DNA from: Flammeovirgaceae bacterium UBA6059
Lineage (GTDB): Bacteria; Bacteroidota; Bacteroidia; Cytophagales; Cyclobacteriaceae
Assembly (NCBI GenBank): GCA_002435755.1
Contig: DIYH01000027.1
Location: forward strand, 1-64,000
Direction: 5' to 3'
DNA length: 64,000 nt
A program made the position numbers and the translations under genes. The notes beneath the pieces were generated by a model, which saw only the letters and a program-made list of their open reading frames with translations, was not told the origin of the DNA and ran no database searches. The first letter of the stretch is position 1. Each line of letters starts with the position of its first letter. Shown one piece after another: positions 26,150-34,925 of the stretch.

Positions 26150-26761
26150 ATGATAAGCCCAACGATCGGCGTACTCGGCCTTCCCTTTTTGGTAAAGCAA
26201 GGCATGCTCAAAATGCTTTCCCAAGAGCAACTTGATGTGATCAGTCTACCCGATCAACGATCACTGACTACTTCAGATACACCTTTACAGCTACTTGTAT
26301 TAGGTGCCTCCGGCCAGTCACCTGAAGACATATATCGATATCTCCAAGCCCACTCTTCGATCGTACTACTGGTTTTGCTTGACGATGCGGCTTTTGACTT
26401 CAAAAAACTCACTGCACTAGGAGTCAAAGCCATAGTAAATTGGGACTGCCCGGAGGAAGAGATCGCTACCGCCTTACACATGGCCATCAAAGGAAAGAAA
26501 TACATCTGCGACCGACTCCTGGACAGAATGCTTGTAAGTGATCATTCAGAAGCAAACACTGTAACCTCTGAGCTGTCTTCAAGAGAAAAAGAGGTACTCC
26601 ATAGAATAGCGTATGGACTCACCACACATGAAGTAGCCGACGAGCTTCATCTCAGTATGCACACTGTTAACTCTCATCGCAAAAACATCATGAAAAAGCT
26701 CGACCTCAAGTACCCTTCGCAGCTCATTGCTTTTGCCTGGCAACACGGACTTGTAAAGTAG
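26150..26761 (+). CDS. LuxR/NarL-type regulator with degenerate receiver
   Basis: A 203-residue regulator. The C-terminal HTH is standard (LSSREKEVLHRIAYGLTTHE, VADELHLSMHTVNSHRKNIM). The N-terminal 120 residues have the receiver-domain rhythm but not its acidic residues: the first strand reads PTIGVLGLP where an Asp pair is expected, and the third strand reads LLVLGASG instead of ending in the phospho-accepting Asp. It is therefore probably not phosphorylated. It precedes the haem receptor operon and shares the same start-site box with it, which suggests co-regulation by iron or haem. Confidence 0.88.
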   Translation: MISPTIGVLGLPFLVKQGMLKMLSQEQLDVISLPDQRSLTTSDTPLQLLVLGASGQSPEDIYRYLQAHSSIVLLVLLDDAAFDFKKLTALGVKAIVNWDCPEEEIATALHMAIKGKKYICDRLLDRMLVSDHSEANTVTSELSSREKEVLHRIAYGLTTHEVADELHLSMHTVNSHRKNIMKKLDLKYPSQLIAFAWQHGLVK

Positions 26762-26784
26762 GGACTCACACTATTTGTTACTTC

Positions 26785-26804
26785 TATCACTAGTCTTAGT
26801 GATA
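26785..26804. other. Hairpin after the LuxR-type gene
   Basis: TATCACTA-GTCT-TAGTGATA, an 8-bp perfect stem 24 bases after the stop codon. There is no T-run, so it may slow or stabilise the transcript 3' end rather than terminate it. Confidence 0.45.
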
Positions 26805-26861
26805 TCAAAATCACGATTGACGCGATTGATCCGAAGAGGTAGACGTCTCAACTTTGTATTG

Positions 26862-26878
26862 TTTAGAATTAGTCCAAA
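26862..26878. promoter_or_regulatory. Haem/iron-locus palindromic box, copy 2
   Basis: TTTAGA-ATTAG-TCCAAA, the same interrupted palindrome as 26131-26147 with two substitutions, ending 3 bases before the TonB-receptor ATG. The two copies together give the perfect consensus TTTAGA-ATTAG-TCTAAA. Confidence 0.7.
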
Positions 26879-26881
26879 TAA

Positions 26882-29146
26882 ATGTTGCTCAGATTTACCA
26901 CCATGTTCCTGATGATTTCCAGTCTGAGCCTTCATGCCCAACAGAAGCTTCGATTGGTGAACATCACCAATGGCACTCCTGTCGAAGGTGCGGTCATTAC
27001 CCATATTGAGTCCGCTGCAGTTACCATATCTGATCACAATGGATTTGTGAGTCTGGAAGGTATTCTCCCTACCCAGATAATCATCCGTCATGTTGGATTC
27101 GAATCTGCCACTTTTTGGCTTACCCAATCGGATGAGATCATTGAAATCAAACTATCGCCTGCTGAACAATGGCTCGATGAAGTAGTGGTCACTGGTCAGT
27201 TCTCTGTTCAGTCGGCCAAGCAGTCTGTTTATAAAGTCAAGACAATCGGTGAGCAACGCATACAGGCCCAGGCTGCCAACACCCTGCAAGATGTACTCTC
27301 TAATGAACTAAACATTCGCTTTTCAAGGGACAATGCGACCGGAGTAGCAGGTATGAATCTGCAAGGTATCAGCGGCCAAAATGTGAAGGTACTCATCGAT
27401 GGTGTACCAATGGTAGGCCGATCAGGGGTAGCCAATGAGATCGACCTCAATCAGATCAACGTCAACAGTATTGAAAGAATTGAGATAGTAGAAGGACCAA
27501 TGGCTGTTAACTATGGGGCCGATGCACTGGCTGGTGTCATCAACATCATAACCAAGAAGGGTGGTAGTGAACAACTCTCTCTTAATGTAAACATCCAGGA
27601 AGAAACGGTTGGAGATGAGTACAGCCTTTTCGAAGATGGTAATCACAATGTTGGTGTCAATTTGGGTTACCAGATCAATAAGCACTGGTATGTTCAGGCT
27701 GAGACGCGACTTAATCGCTTTGGGGGTTGGACTGGTGATGGAGAGGGCCGGGACAAAAGCTGGTATCCCAAGACACAACACTTTAATACCGGCCTCTTAA
27801 GATATAGCAATGACCAACTGGACATCTATTATCGCCTAGATCATCTGGACGAAACCATTGAAAATCTTGGATCTGTCAATGACAATAATCCGCTTAGAGA
27901 CCCATTCGCGGTAGACGAGGAATACCTGGCTACCCGATGGATGCATCAGCTTCAGGCGGATATCGCACTTGGCAAAGGCCAATGGTCCAATGCCTTGTCT
28001 TACACTGATTACTCTCGCAACACCCATCAGTTCACAAGAAACATGGTCACTGAAGACATCAAGACCAACGTACCGGATGAACAGGATACGATCGGCTACA
28101 CATCACTCTTTTTAAGAAGTACTTTAGTCCATGCTGATCTGCTTTCCATGGGCAATTGGACAGCAAATAGTCAGCTGGGTATAGAAGTTATTCGCGAGGT
28201 GGCTGTTGGCACCACCCTTAGTGATGGTGATAAAACCATTTGGAACAACGCATTTTTCGCAGCTCTTGAACTTCAGAATGGTAAGCTCTCAGTCAGGCCA
28301 GGTGTGCGGTTCACTCAAAACAGTGTGTTTAGTGCTGAGCCTACTGCATCTGTCAACATGAAGTATGATGTAAGTCCGGGCACACAATTACGGCTAGGCT
28401 ATGGTCGTGGATTCCGTGCTCCTTCCGTCCGTGAGTTGTACCACGAGTTCATTGATGCTAATCACAATATACTTGGTAGCCAGGATCTCCTACCTGAATA
28501 CTCGCATAACCTGAATGCTGATGTGACGGTCCAGTTAGTCAAGCTCAACTCCACATTCAGTTTAGCCGGTTTTTTTAACCACATTGATAATCGCATCACT
28601 TTCTTCATACCCGAGCAGGCCAACCAGCCAACTACTTATACTAATCTTAACCTCTTTAAAACTACCGGAACGAGTGCTACCTGGAGCTATGAATCTGGCG
28701 GGTTTACAGCCAATACGGGCTTTTCCTATATCGGTATTTATCAGCAGCTTTCAACAGAGCAGACCATAGATGTACCTACATACGTGTTTACCCCGGAGGT
28801 CAATGCTAACCTACAGTACCTCTGGTCCTTACCAGGAATCAATATTTCCATCTTTTATAAACATACAGGTCGTGCCCAAAACTATCAGTTGATTAGCGAT
28901 GATGAGGGTAATAGCGCTCCTGAGCTTCGTGGCATTGATCCTTTCAACTTCCTGGATTTGACCTTGTCAAAAGAATGGGCTAATGGTATCGGGCTGGGCA
29001 TTGGTGCAAGAAATCTGCTCGATGTGACATCTGTCAACAACAATATCAGTGGCGGTGGAGCCCATAGTGGTGGCGGTGGTAATACGCCGATTGCGTATGG
29101 TCGCTCCTACTTTGCCAGGGTCACTTATCAATTTGTCAAACGCTAA
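26882..29146 (+). CDS. TonB-dependent outer-membrane receptor, probably haem
   Basis: A 754-residue receptor. Signal peptide to about residue 20 (LSLHAQ), a carboxypeptidase-regulatory-like domain (about 21-95), then the plug beginning WLDEVVVTGQF and containing VLIDGVPMVGRSG and VEGPMAVNYGADALAGVINI, and a C-terminal barrel ending RVTYQFVKR. In the barrel, GRGFRAPSVRELYHEF fits the FRAP motif of haem receptors, followed by His residues (YHEFIDANHN). The next gene is a HmuY-type haem-binding lipoprotein, supporting haem uptake. Energy would come from TonB-ExbBD elsewhere. The start-site box at 26862-26878 suggests repression by a metal regulator. Confidence 0.92.
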   Translation: MLLRFTTMFLMISSLSLHAQQKLRLVNITNGTPVEGAVITHIESAAVTISDHNGFVSLEGILPTQIIIRHVGFESATFWLTQSDEIIEIKLSPAEQWLDEVVVTGQFSVQSAKQSVYKVKTIGEQRIQAQAANTLQDVLSNELNIRFSRDNATGVAGMNLQGISGQNVKVLIDGVPMVGRSGVANEIDLNQINVNSIERIEIVEGPMAVNYGADALAGVINIITKKGGSEQLSLNVNIQEETVGDEYSLFEDGNHNVGVNLGYQINKHWYVQAETRLNRFGGWTGDGEGRDKSWYPKTQHFNTGLLRYSNDQLDIYYRLDHLDETIENLGSVNDNNPLRDPFAVDEEYLATRWMHQLQADIALGKGQWSNALSYTDYSRNTHQFTRNMVTEDIKTNVPDEQDTIGYTSLFLRSTLVHADLLSMGNWTANSQLGIEVIREVAVGTTLSDGDKTIWNNAFFAALELQNGKLSVRPGVRFTQNSVFSAEPTASVNMKYDVSPGTQLRLGYGRGFRAPSVRELYHEFIDANHNILGSQDLLPEYSHNLNADVTVQLVKLNSTFSLAGFFNHIDNRITFFIPEQANQPTTYTNLNLFKTTGTSATWSYESGGFTANTGFSYIGIYQQLSTEQTIDVPTYVFTPEVNANLQYLWSLPGINISIFYKHTGRAQNYQLISDDEGNSAPELRGIDPFNFLDLTLSKEWANGIGLGIGARNLLDVTSVNNNISGGGAHSGGGGNTPIAYGRSYFARVTYQFVKR

Positions 29147-29158
29147 AATTTTCAATAC

Positions 29159-30547
29159 ATGAACTTTGTTAAACATACCTCTTACTTATTTGGCTTTGCC
29201 GTCATATTGCTGCTAGCAGCCTGTGGTGACGATGATGAGCCTGCAGCTCCTATCACACTCAACTTTTCCAGTGCTGAACTCGGTATTACCGATGATAACA
29301 CCTCAGTAGAAGTGCCGATAGCGCTATCAAGAAGTGTTGGCCAGGATGAAATGGTCATGGTCCGCATCAACAGTAATAATCTGACTTACGGCGAATCTGC
29401 TGACTACTACACGGTTCCCGCAGCTACAGGTGGTGAAATCAGTCTCTCAGTGTCTGCAAATACTCAGGATGTCAGTTTCCAGGTATTGAAAGGGGCCGGG
29501 CTCAACATACAGCAGGACGAATCCCTGACGTTGACGTTAGTCTCCACACAGGACAATATCGTCGTGGGGGATAACAGCAGCGCAACGGTCAGCTTTAGTG
29601 AGAACTTCATCGCTCCCTCAGGTACGGTGGAGCTCAATGCCGGAGGAGCAGCATTTCCCGATCAGGCATTCTTTGATTTCAGCAAGTCCACTCAGACCAA
29701 TGTGAGTAAAAACAGCTGGGACCTTGGCTTTAGTACTGTATCTGGTCAGTTTGCCGTAGTGCTCAATGCCAGCGCTTATCATATGGCACGGCAGCTCGAT
29801 GCTACCGTCATGCAGGATGTCACTAGTGCGGATACCGTTGGTTTTGCCTCCGAGATGGTCATTCCCCAATTCGATCCTGGTGTCGGGTCCATTGGCTGGA
29901 TAGATACACCGGACGGCAACTTAGCAACGACTGCCTTTGGTGAAATAGCCGAATCCGAGTTAGAAGCCAAGATCTATATTGTAAGACGACTAAATGGCGA
30001 CTGGAAGAAAGTCAAGGTATTCCGGTCCGGGGATAACTACACAGTCCAATACACTGATATAGACGATCCTTCATTCTTATTCACAGAGGTCAATAAAGAC
30101 AGTGAAGCTAACTTCAACTTTTTCAGTTTTGAGTCTGGAGAAGTTTCAGTAGAACCAGCTAAAGACTCGTGGGACATCATGTACAGTACCTACACCACCT
30201 CACTCAACCTGGGAGGTCCCGGCCTGGACATCCCATATGGGTTTAACGATTACATTATCATCAACAGGAACAATACGGAGGTTGCCATGGTCATGATTGA
30301 GGATATCGGGTACGACGCTTTTACCGCTACAAATGCTACAAGTATCGAGTTCGTCAGTGATATCGATGCAATTGGATCGAGTTGGCGACAGGGTGGTGGA
30401 CCTGACTCGGGCCCCCAATTGTTTGATGATCGCTTCTTTGTGATTAGAGATGCTGATGGTCTGCTTTACAAGTTTCGGTTTACACGGCTGACCAGCGCTA
30501 GTGGAGAGCGGGGATATCCGGAGTTCACTTTTGAGATTGTAGAGTAA
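29159..30547 (+). CDS. HmuY-family haem-binding lipoprotein, extended
   Basis: A 462-residue lipoprotein: lipobox LLLAACGDDDE with Cys near residue 21. Residues about 30-150 look like a Calx-beta/Ig-type domain (LNFSSAELGITDDNTSVEVP; SATVSFSENF). From about residue 160 the HmuY fold follows: NSWDLGFSTVSGQFAVVLNA, then EAKIYIVRRLNGDWKKVKVF, and DSWDIMYSTYTTSLN. HmuY of Porphyromonas is roughly half this size and takes haem from host proteins to pass to HmuR. It lies 12 bases after the TonB receptor gene. Haem ligands are not identifiable with confidence. Confidence 0.88.
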   Translation: MNFVKHTSYLFGFAVILLLAACGDDDEPAAPITLNFSSAELGITDDNTSVEVPIALSRSVGQDEMVMVRINSNNLTYGESADYYTVPAATGGEISLSVSANTQDVSFQVLKGAGLNIQQDESLTLTLVSTQDNIVVGDNSSATVSFSENFIAPSGTVELNAGGAAFPDQAFFDFSKSTQTNVSKNSWDLGFSTVSGQFAVVLNASAYHMARQLDATVMQDVTSADTVGFASEMVIPQFDPGVGSIGWIDTPDGNLATTAFGEIAESELEAKIYIVRRLNGDWKKVKVFRSGDNYTVQYTDIDDPSFLFTEVNKDSEANFNFFSFESGEVSVEPAKDSWDIMYSTYTTSLNLGGPGLDIPYGFNDYIIINRNNTEVAMVMIEDIGYDAFTATNATSIEFVSDIDAIGSSWRQGGGPDSGPQLFDDRFFVIRDADGLLYKFRFTRLTSASGERGYPEFTFEIVE

Positions 30548-30975
30548 TGAAGCCTCTCAAAATTCTCTTGATCACCATCAGACTTGGGTTGGGACTGCTT
30601 TTTGTCTATGCAGGCATTCAGAAGTTTATCCCCAAGCCTCCTCCACCTAATAGTGATGTAGAGGTCACACTCCCTGATCATGTGGTGAAAATTAAGGCCC
30701 TGATCGGTGGGATGAAGCAGACAGGCTATTTCTGGACTATGCTCGGTGTTGCAGAGCTATTAGCCGGGGTGCTTTTGCTGAGCCAGGTCTATGCTTTGCT
30801 TGGTGCAGTACTACTTGTACCTGTGACATTAAATATTTTCCTGTTTCACCTGTTTCTCAAACCTAACGAACCAGGCGAGACAGCTTTGACGGCATTGTAC
30901 CTCGCCGCTAATCTATTCTTAATAGGCTATGCCTATCCACAACTAAAAACCGTATTTCTAAATCATAAAGCGTAA
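30547..30975 (+). CDS. DoxX-like membrane protein of the haem operon
   Basis: A 142-residue, four-helix membrane protein of the DoxX/YphA group: ITIRLGLGLLFVYAGIQKFI at the start (the LG.G..F..AG..K signature) and a helix GVAELLAGVLLLSQVYALLG. DoxX proteins are linked to respiratory or sulfur redox chemistry, but most are uncharacterised. The ATG overlaps the last base of the HmuY stop codon (TAATG), so translation is coupled and it belongs to the haem operon. A role in haem reduction or insertion is possible but unproven. Confidence 0.88.
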   Translation: MKPLKILLITIRLGLGLLFVYAGIQKFIPKPPPPNSDVEVTLPDHVVKIKALIGGMKQTGYFWTMLGVAELLAGVLLLSQVYALLGAVLLVPVTLNIFLFHLFLKPNEPGETALTALYLAANLFLIGYAYPQLKTVFLNHKA

Positions 30976-30979
30976 CAAA

Positions 30980-31915
30980 ATGAAAAGAACTGTCCTTGGA
31001 CTACTCGTTTTAGCAATGGTCAACATTGCGGTAGCTCAAACAAAAAAAGAGCAAGATAAGGAAGCCATCAAAGCGATGTGTGGCTGCTATGATATCGACT
31101 TCAACTTCGCCGAAACTTTCGGGGCTGAAAAGGACTATGAGTATCATGACAATTATTACTCCGGTGGGCTCGAATACGCCTTTGTAGTAGAGGAGACGGA
31201 AGATAAAATCGTCATTCAGCATCTGCTGGTGATCGGCGATACCATGATCATCAAGCATTGGAGACAAGACTGGCTCTATGAGCATGGTCAGCTCTATACT
31301 TACGACAAGGACAATACCTGGAACTATACCGAGCTTGATGATACGGAAGTATCAGGCCAGTGGACGCAAAAGGTCCACCAGGTAGATGACAGCCCTAGGT
31401 ACGAAGGCACTGCCACATGGGTACATGTGGATGGTCGTCGCTACTGGGAAAGTGAGGCCGATGCTCCGCTACCACGAAGAGAGTTTAGCAAGAGAGACGA
31501 CTATAATGTAATGGTGCGTCGCAACCGCCATGAGATCACCGACTATGGTTGGGTGCACGAGCAAGACAATGACAAGGTAATCCGTGAAGATGGTGAAGAT
31601 GAGCTACTCGCACGGGAAAAAGGCTGGAATACCTACACCAAAGTGAATGAGGCGCAATGTGCTGTTGCCAAAACATGGTGGCAAGATAACTCGGCCTACT
31701 GGGCTGAGGTGCGCAACGTGTGGGATGAGCTTTTTGCCTCTAAGAAGACATTGGCCCTGAATATGAAGGTCGAAGATAAACTCATGTTTGCTCGCCTGTT
31801 TGAGATCGGCGACAGATATGTAGGAAAGGACTTCAAGGCAAAAAAAGCACGTAAAGAAATCAGAGCGGCTATACAGATGCACCTCGGAGGTGATCTCAAG
31901 TTGGCCAGTAGATAA
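30980..31915 (+). CDS. DUF6607-family exported protein
   Basis: A 311-residue exported protein of the DUF6607 family: signal peptide ending AVAQ near residue 20, then KAMCGCYDIDFNFAETFGAE with a CxC pair, a beta-rich central domain with many Trp/His (IKHWRQDWLYEHGQLYTYD; GTATWVHVDGRRYWES), and a helical C-terminus. Proteins of this family repeatedly follow HmuY/TonB genes in Bacteroidota, as far as I recall. The CGC motif and His-rich part could bind haem or iron, which is inference. It ends the operon: a strong terminator follows at 31929-31961. Confidence 0.85.
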   Translation: MKRTVLGLLVLAMVNIAVAQTKKEQDKEAIKAMCGCYDIDFNFAETFGAEKDYEYHDNYYSGGLEYAFVVEETEDKIVIQHLLVIGDTMIIKHWRQDWLYEHGQLYTYDKDNTWNYTELDDTEVSGQWTQKVHQVDDSPRYEGTATWVHVDGRRYWESEADAPLPRREFSKRDDYNVMVRRNRHEITDYGWVHEQDNDKVIREDGEDELLAREKGWNTYTKVNEAQCAVAKTWWQDNSAYWAEVRNVWDELFASKKTLALNMKVEDKLMFARLFEIGDRYVGKDFKAKKARKEIRAAIQMHLGGDLKLASR

Positions 31916-31928
31916 TACTCTCATCGAA

Positions 31929-31961
31929 AGACATCCGATATTTCCAAAATATCGGATGTCT
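31929..31961. terminator. Bidirectional terminator hairpin
   Basis: A perfect 15-bp stem (AGACATCCGATATTT and its complement) with a 3-base loop, between the convergent DUF6607 gene and the GlxA-type regulator gene. It serves both transcripts. Confidence 0.85.
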
Positions 31962-31968
31962 CCTAAGC

Positions 31969-32955
31969 TTAGGCCACTGAAGCTAGCTCCTTATTGTACT
32001 TATTGCGGTACTCTAGTGGAGAAAGGCCGGTATATTTCTTGAAGACGTTGCGGAAGGCTTTCGCGTCGCTATAGCCTACATCGTACATCACCTCCCCAAC
32101 TGTTTTGCGGCTGCCCTCCAGGGACTTTTTGGCTGCTTCGATTTTTACGCGCTGAATGTATTCGATGATAGTGTTGGAAGTGGCGTATTTGAACCTCCGT
32201 TCAAAGCTTCTTCTGCTGACACCAAATTGATCGCAAAGCGATTCGACGGCTATCTTTTCCCTAAAGTGAGATTCGATATAGTCCTGGGCCTTCAAGACCG
32301 TATCATCATCATGTGCTTTCTGACCTGAAAACATCATGAAAGGAGATTGGCTTTGCCGATCAATATCGATCATGAAAGCTTTTGCTGCTGTCACAGCCAT
32401 CTCCCTGCCGGCATATTTTTCAACAAGATAAATGACAAGGTTGGTAAAGGAGAAGGCTCCTCCACTCGTATAGATACCGGAAGCGTCCGTCAATATCTTA
32501 TCATCCATCATGACTGCTTCAGGGAAGAGCTGCTTAAACTGGTCGGCCATCTGCCAATGTGTAGAGCACGGTACACCATCCAGCATACCAATGGCGGCAA
32601 GGAAAAATGAACCCACACACATGCTGGCGATTTCAGCTCCATTATCATAATGCTTCTTTAGCCACGGGATTAGCTCACTATTCAGCTTAATGTTTTGTTG
32701 AACATCTCCATGAATGGCCGGAATGATAATCAGGTCTGTCCGGGGCACATCATCAATCAATAAGTCTGGGTGGATGGTGTAAAGCCCTGAGCCACTAGTC
32801 TGGTTCGCCGATAGGCCCACAAGGTGTAAGTCGAACGGCACCTCTACTCCCATGTTCGTAGCGTGATCGTTGACCCAGGACATCACGTGGTGGGTGGCAT
32901 CTACATTCGTGAGGCTGAAATGGCCTCTGGGGATGATAATAGAGACATGTTTCAT
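31969..32955 (-). CDS. GlxA-type AraC regulator with DJ-1/PfpI domain
   Basis: About 328 residues from the ATG at 32955 (the frame continues to 33030, but MKHVSIIIPRGHFSL is the normal family start). Residues 1-190 are a DJ-1/PfpI-like ligand domain, with the nucleophile-elbow region EIASMCVGSFFLAAIGMLDG. Residues about 220-320 are the AraC DNA-binding domain (VESLCDQFGVSRRSFERRFK; GEVMYDVGYSDAKAFRNVFK). GlxA-type regulators often act on small-molecule metabolism genes nearby. The divergent VOC gene at 33072 is a candidate target. Confidence 0.92.
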   Translation of the reverse strand: MKHVSIIIPRGHFSLTNVDATHHVMSWVNDHATNMGVEVPFDLHLVGLSANQTSGSGLYTIHPDLLIDDVPRTDLIIIPAIHGDVQQNIKLNSELIPWLKKHYDNGAEIASMCVGSFFLAAIGMLDGVPCSTHWQMADQFKQLFPEAVMMDDKILTDASGIYTSGGAFSFTNLVIYLVEKYAGREMAVTAAKAFMIDIDRQSQSPFMMFSGQKAHDDDTVLKAQDYIESHFREKIAVESLCDQFGVSRRSFERRFKYATSNTIIEYIQRVKIEAAKKSLEGSRKTVGEVMYDVGYSDAKAFRNVFKKYTGLSPLEYRNKYNKELASVA

Positions 32956-33071
32956 GGTAGGAAGGTAGGCAATAGGCCTGTCGCAATCAACCCCTGAGAT
33001 TGCCGGATTCACACACGGCACAGGCGACATAGACTTTCTAAGTTTGAGTTAACACCAATAATACTTTGAAT

Positions 33072-33473
33072 ATGACAAAGGCACTATGGATCAGCTTGCC
33101 AGTCAAAGACCTGACCCGATCTAAAGAGTTTTTCTTATCGCTAGGATTTGAGACGATGAGGGACGTACCAGAAATGGTAGGCTTCAAAATAGGTGATGTA
33201 CCCGTGATGATGGTAACCCTATCGGAATTTGAAAAGTATACGCAGCACAAAATCACCGACACCAAAGAGAGTAGTGAGGTACTTCTCTCATTTGATGCGG
33301 AGAACAAAGAGGAAGTAGATCTCATGGCGGAAAAGGTCGCTAACGCAGGTGGCGAAATCTTCTCAGGCCTCTCCGATATCCAAGGTTGGATGTACGGATT
33401 CTCGTTTGCTGATTTAGATGGTCATCGGTGGGAAACGGTGTATTTGGATTGGGACAACATGCCAAAAGAATGA
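33072..33473 (+). CDS. VOC (glyoxalase/bleomycin-resistance) protein
   Basis: About 133 residues from ATG 33072 (an in-frame TTG at 33066 is less likely). A single VOC module pair: ALWISLPVKDLTRSKEFFLS at the start of the first and SGLSDIQGWMYGFSFADLDG with HRWETVYLDW at the end of the second. The terminal Glu and a possible His are where VOC proteins bind metal; WISLPVKDL lacks the usual His in the first strand. It is divergent from the GlxA-type regulator and is followed 11 bases later by a SnoaL-like gene. Confidence 0.88.
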   Translation: MTKALWISLPVKDLTRSKEFFLSLGFETMRDVPEMVGFKIGDVPVMMVTLSEFEKYTQHKITDTKESSEVLLSFDAENKEEVDLMAEKVANAGGEIFSGLSDIQGWMYGFSFADLDGHRWETVYLDWDNMPKE

Positions 33474-33484
33474 ATTATTAAGAC

Positions 33485-33859
33485 ATGACCAAAATCACAG
33501 TAGCACCCGATTGTGGAAATGCTCCGAGGAAAGTATTTCTCAGAGATTTTAATGTAGCGTTCGCTACAGGAGACTCGGATTTTATCATCAGTCATGTACG
33601 TGATGATATCATATGGACTATCTATGGCGATAAACACATCGTCGGCAAGGAGGCCTTCACAAGGGAAATCAACATTATGAAAGATTACACCGCCGATGAA
33701 GTAGCGATTCATTCTATCATTACTCATGGACGAGAAGCCGCTTTAAACGGTGAGATGAAGATGGGTCAAAAGACTTATGCATTTTGCGATGTATACAGGT
33801 TCACCAATACCACAAGCAACGTTATCAAGGAAATGAAGTCTTATGTGATCGGGTTGTAA
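33485..33859 (+). CDS. SnoaL/NTF2-like protein
   Basis: A 124-residue NTF2-like fold: FLRDFNVAFATGDSDFIISH, IIWTIYGDKHIVGKEAFTRE and the sheet GREAALNGEMKMGQKTYAFC with DVYRFTNTTSNVIKEMKSYV. Many small SnoaL-like proteins of this look are conserved in Bacteroidota without known function. It follows the VOC gene by 11 bases and is likely co-transcribed. It differs from the SnoaL-like protein at 23324-23701 and is not a close copy. Confidence 0.85.
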   Translation: MTKITVAPDCGNAPRKVFLRDFNVAFATGDSDFIISHVRDDIIWTIYGDKHIVGKEAFTREINIMKDYTADEVAIHSIITHGREAALNGEMKMGQKTYAFCDVYRFTNTTSNVIKEMKSYVIGL

Positions 33860-34061
33860 GAACAACTAGGCCACATAACAAAGGGAGTCTTTTAAAGAAC
33901 TCAGTCAATTTTTTGCTTTGTTGATAAAGCCAGAGAATAACAAGAAACCACCCTATCTACAGTTTTGATACTTCGAGAGCTTGGATTGTTTCAAAGGCAC
34001 TCCATCATGAGATTTCTTTTCGGGTGAGGCTCAAATCTTGGATTTCAGTATCTTCAAGTAA

Positions 34062-34892
34062 ATGAATATCAGATACGAAATCATTCCTCCCCCGCTCAGC
34101 TTAGCAGAGTACGTCCAGTTTTTCTGGATATTGGAAGGCGATCAAGCTTATGAACACAGATCACTAGCGGATGGTGGAGTAGAAATGATATTTCACTATC
34201 AAGGTGCTTTCGATGAAGTCAAACCAAACGGCAAATGTCCATCGGCTCTCTCGTCAATTCAGGGAAGTTCTTCGACTTATCAAGTGTACACCTGTCAATC
34301 TTCTTTTGGCATATTCGGTGTGTATTTCTATCCATTTGCCATTCCGGTGCTGTTTGATATGCCCGCCAATGAATTGAGCAATGAAATGCCGGACTTGATT
34401 GCATTTCTCGGCGTTGAGGGCCGCTATCTGGAAGAACGGATGATCTGTTCTCGAACCAATGCAGAACGGATAAACATGCTCTCAGCTTTTTTGGAGACAA
34501 AACTCAAAAACATCAATAAAAGGGATAATGGTCTGCATAGCGTAATCCGCTCTATGATCCATAGTCGTGGTAAAATCGATATAGACCTTGCTGCTCGCGA
34601 TTGCTGTCTTTCAAGAAGACAGTTTGAAAGAAAGTTCAGAGCGCTAGCAGGCTTTAGTCCGAAAATGTATGAGCGCATAACCCGGTTTCAAAATGCGGCA
34701 GATGAATACAAAAACCACAATAAATCATTGACTCAAATTGCTCTGGAAAATGGTTACTATGATCATTCACATTTTTCTAATGACTTTAAAAAGTTCTCAG
34801 GGCACAATCCAAAAGACTACTTCTCCGGTAAAGAGGTTGGACATGAATGGAGAGAATGCGAAATCGGCATGTCGCAGTTTTCCAAGAATTAA
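34062..34892 (+). CDS. AraC-family regulator with DUF6597 domain
   Basis: A 276-residue AraC regulator. The N-terminal 150 residues resemble DUF6597 (PPPLSLAEYVQFFWILEGDQ; ADGGVEMIFHYQGAF; FGVYFYPFAIPVLFDMPANE). The C-terminal HTH pair is complete: IDLAARDCCLSRRQFERKFR and LTQIALENGYYDHSHFSNDF with FKKFSGHNPKDYF. It heads a group of small stress- or xenobiotic-type genes (two VOC proteins and a DinB protein). About 200 bases upstream are empty. Confidence 0.92.
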   Translation: MNIRYEIIPPPLSLAEYVQFFWILEGDQAYEHRSLADGGVEMIFHYQGAFDEVKPNGKCPSALSSIQGSSSTYQVYTCQSSFGIFGVYFYPFAIPVLFDMPANELSNEMPDLIAFLGVEGRYLEERMICSRTNAERINMLSAFLETKLKNINKRDNGLHSVIRSMIHSRGKIDIDLAARDCCLSRRQFERKFRALAGFSPKMYERITRFQNAADEYKNHNKSLTQIALENGYYDHSHFSNDFKKFSGHNPKDYFSGKEVGHEWRECEIGMSQFSKN

Positions 34893-34925
34893 GTGCCTTT
34901 GTTACCCTACTTTGAAATAAAAACT

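Noticed and set aside
26785..26804. Classic Rho-independent terminator after the LuxR-type gene
   Set aside because: The 8-bp stem is not followed by a T-run; kept as a hairpin only.
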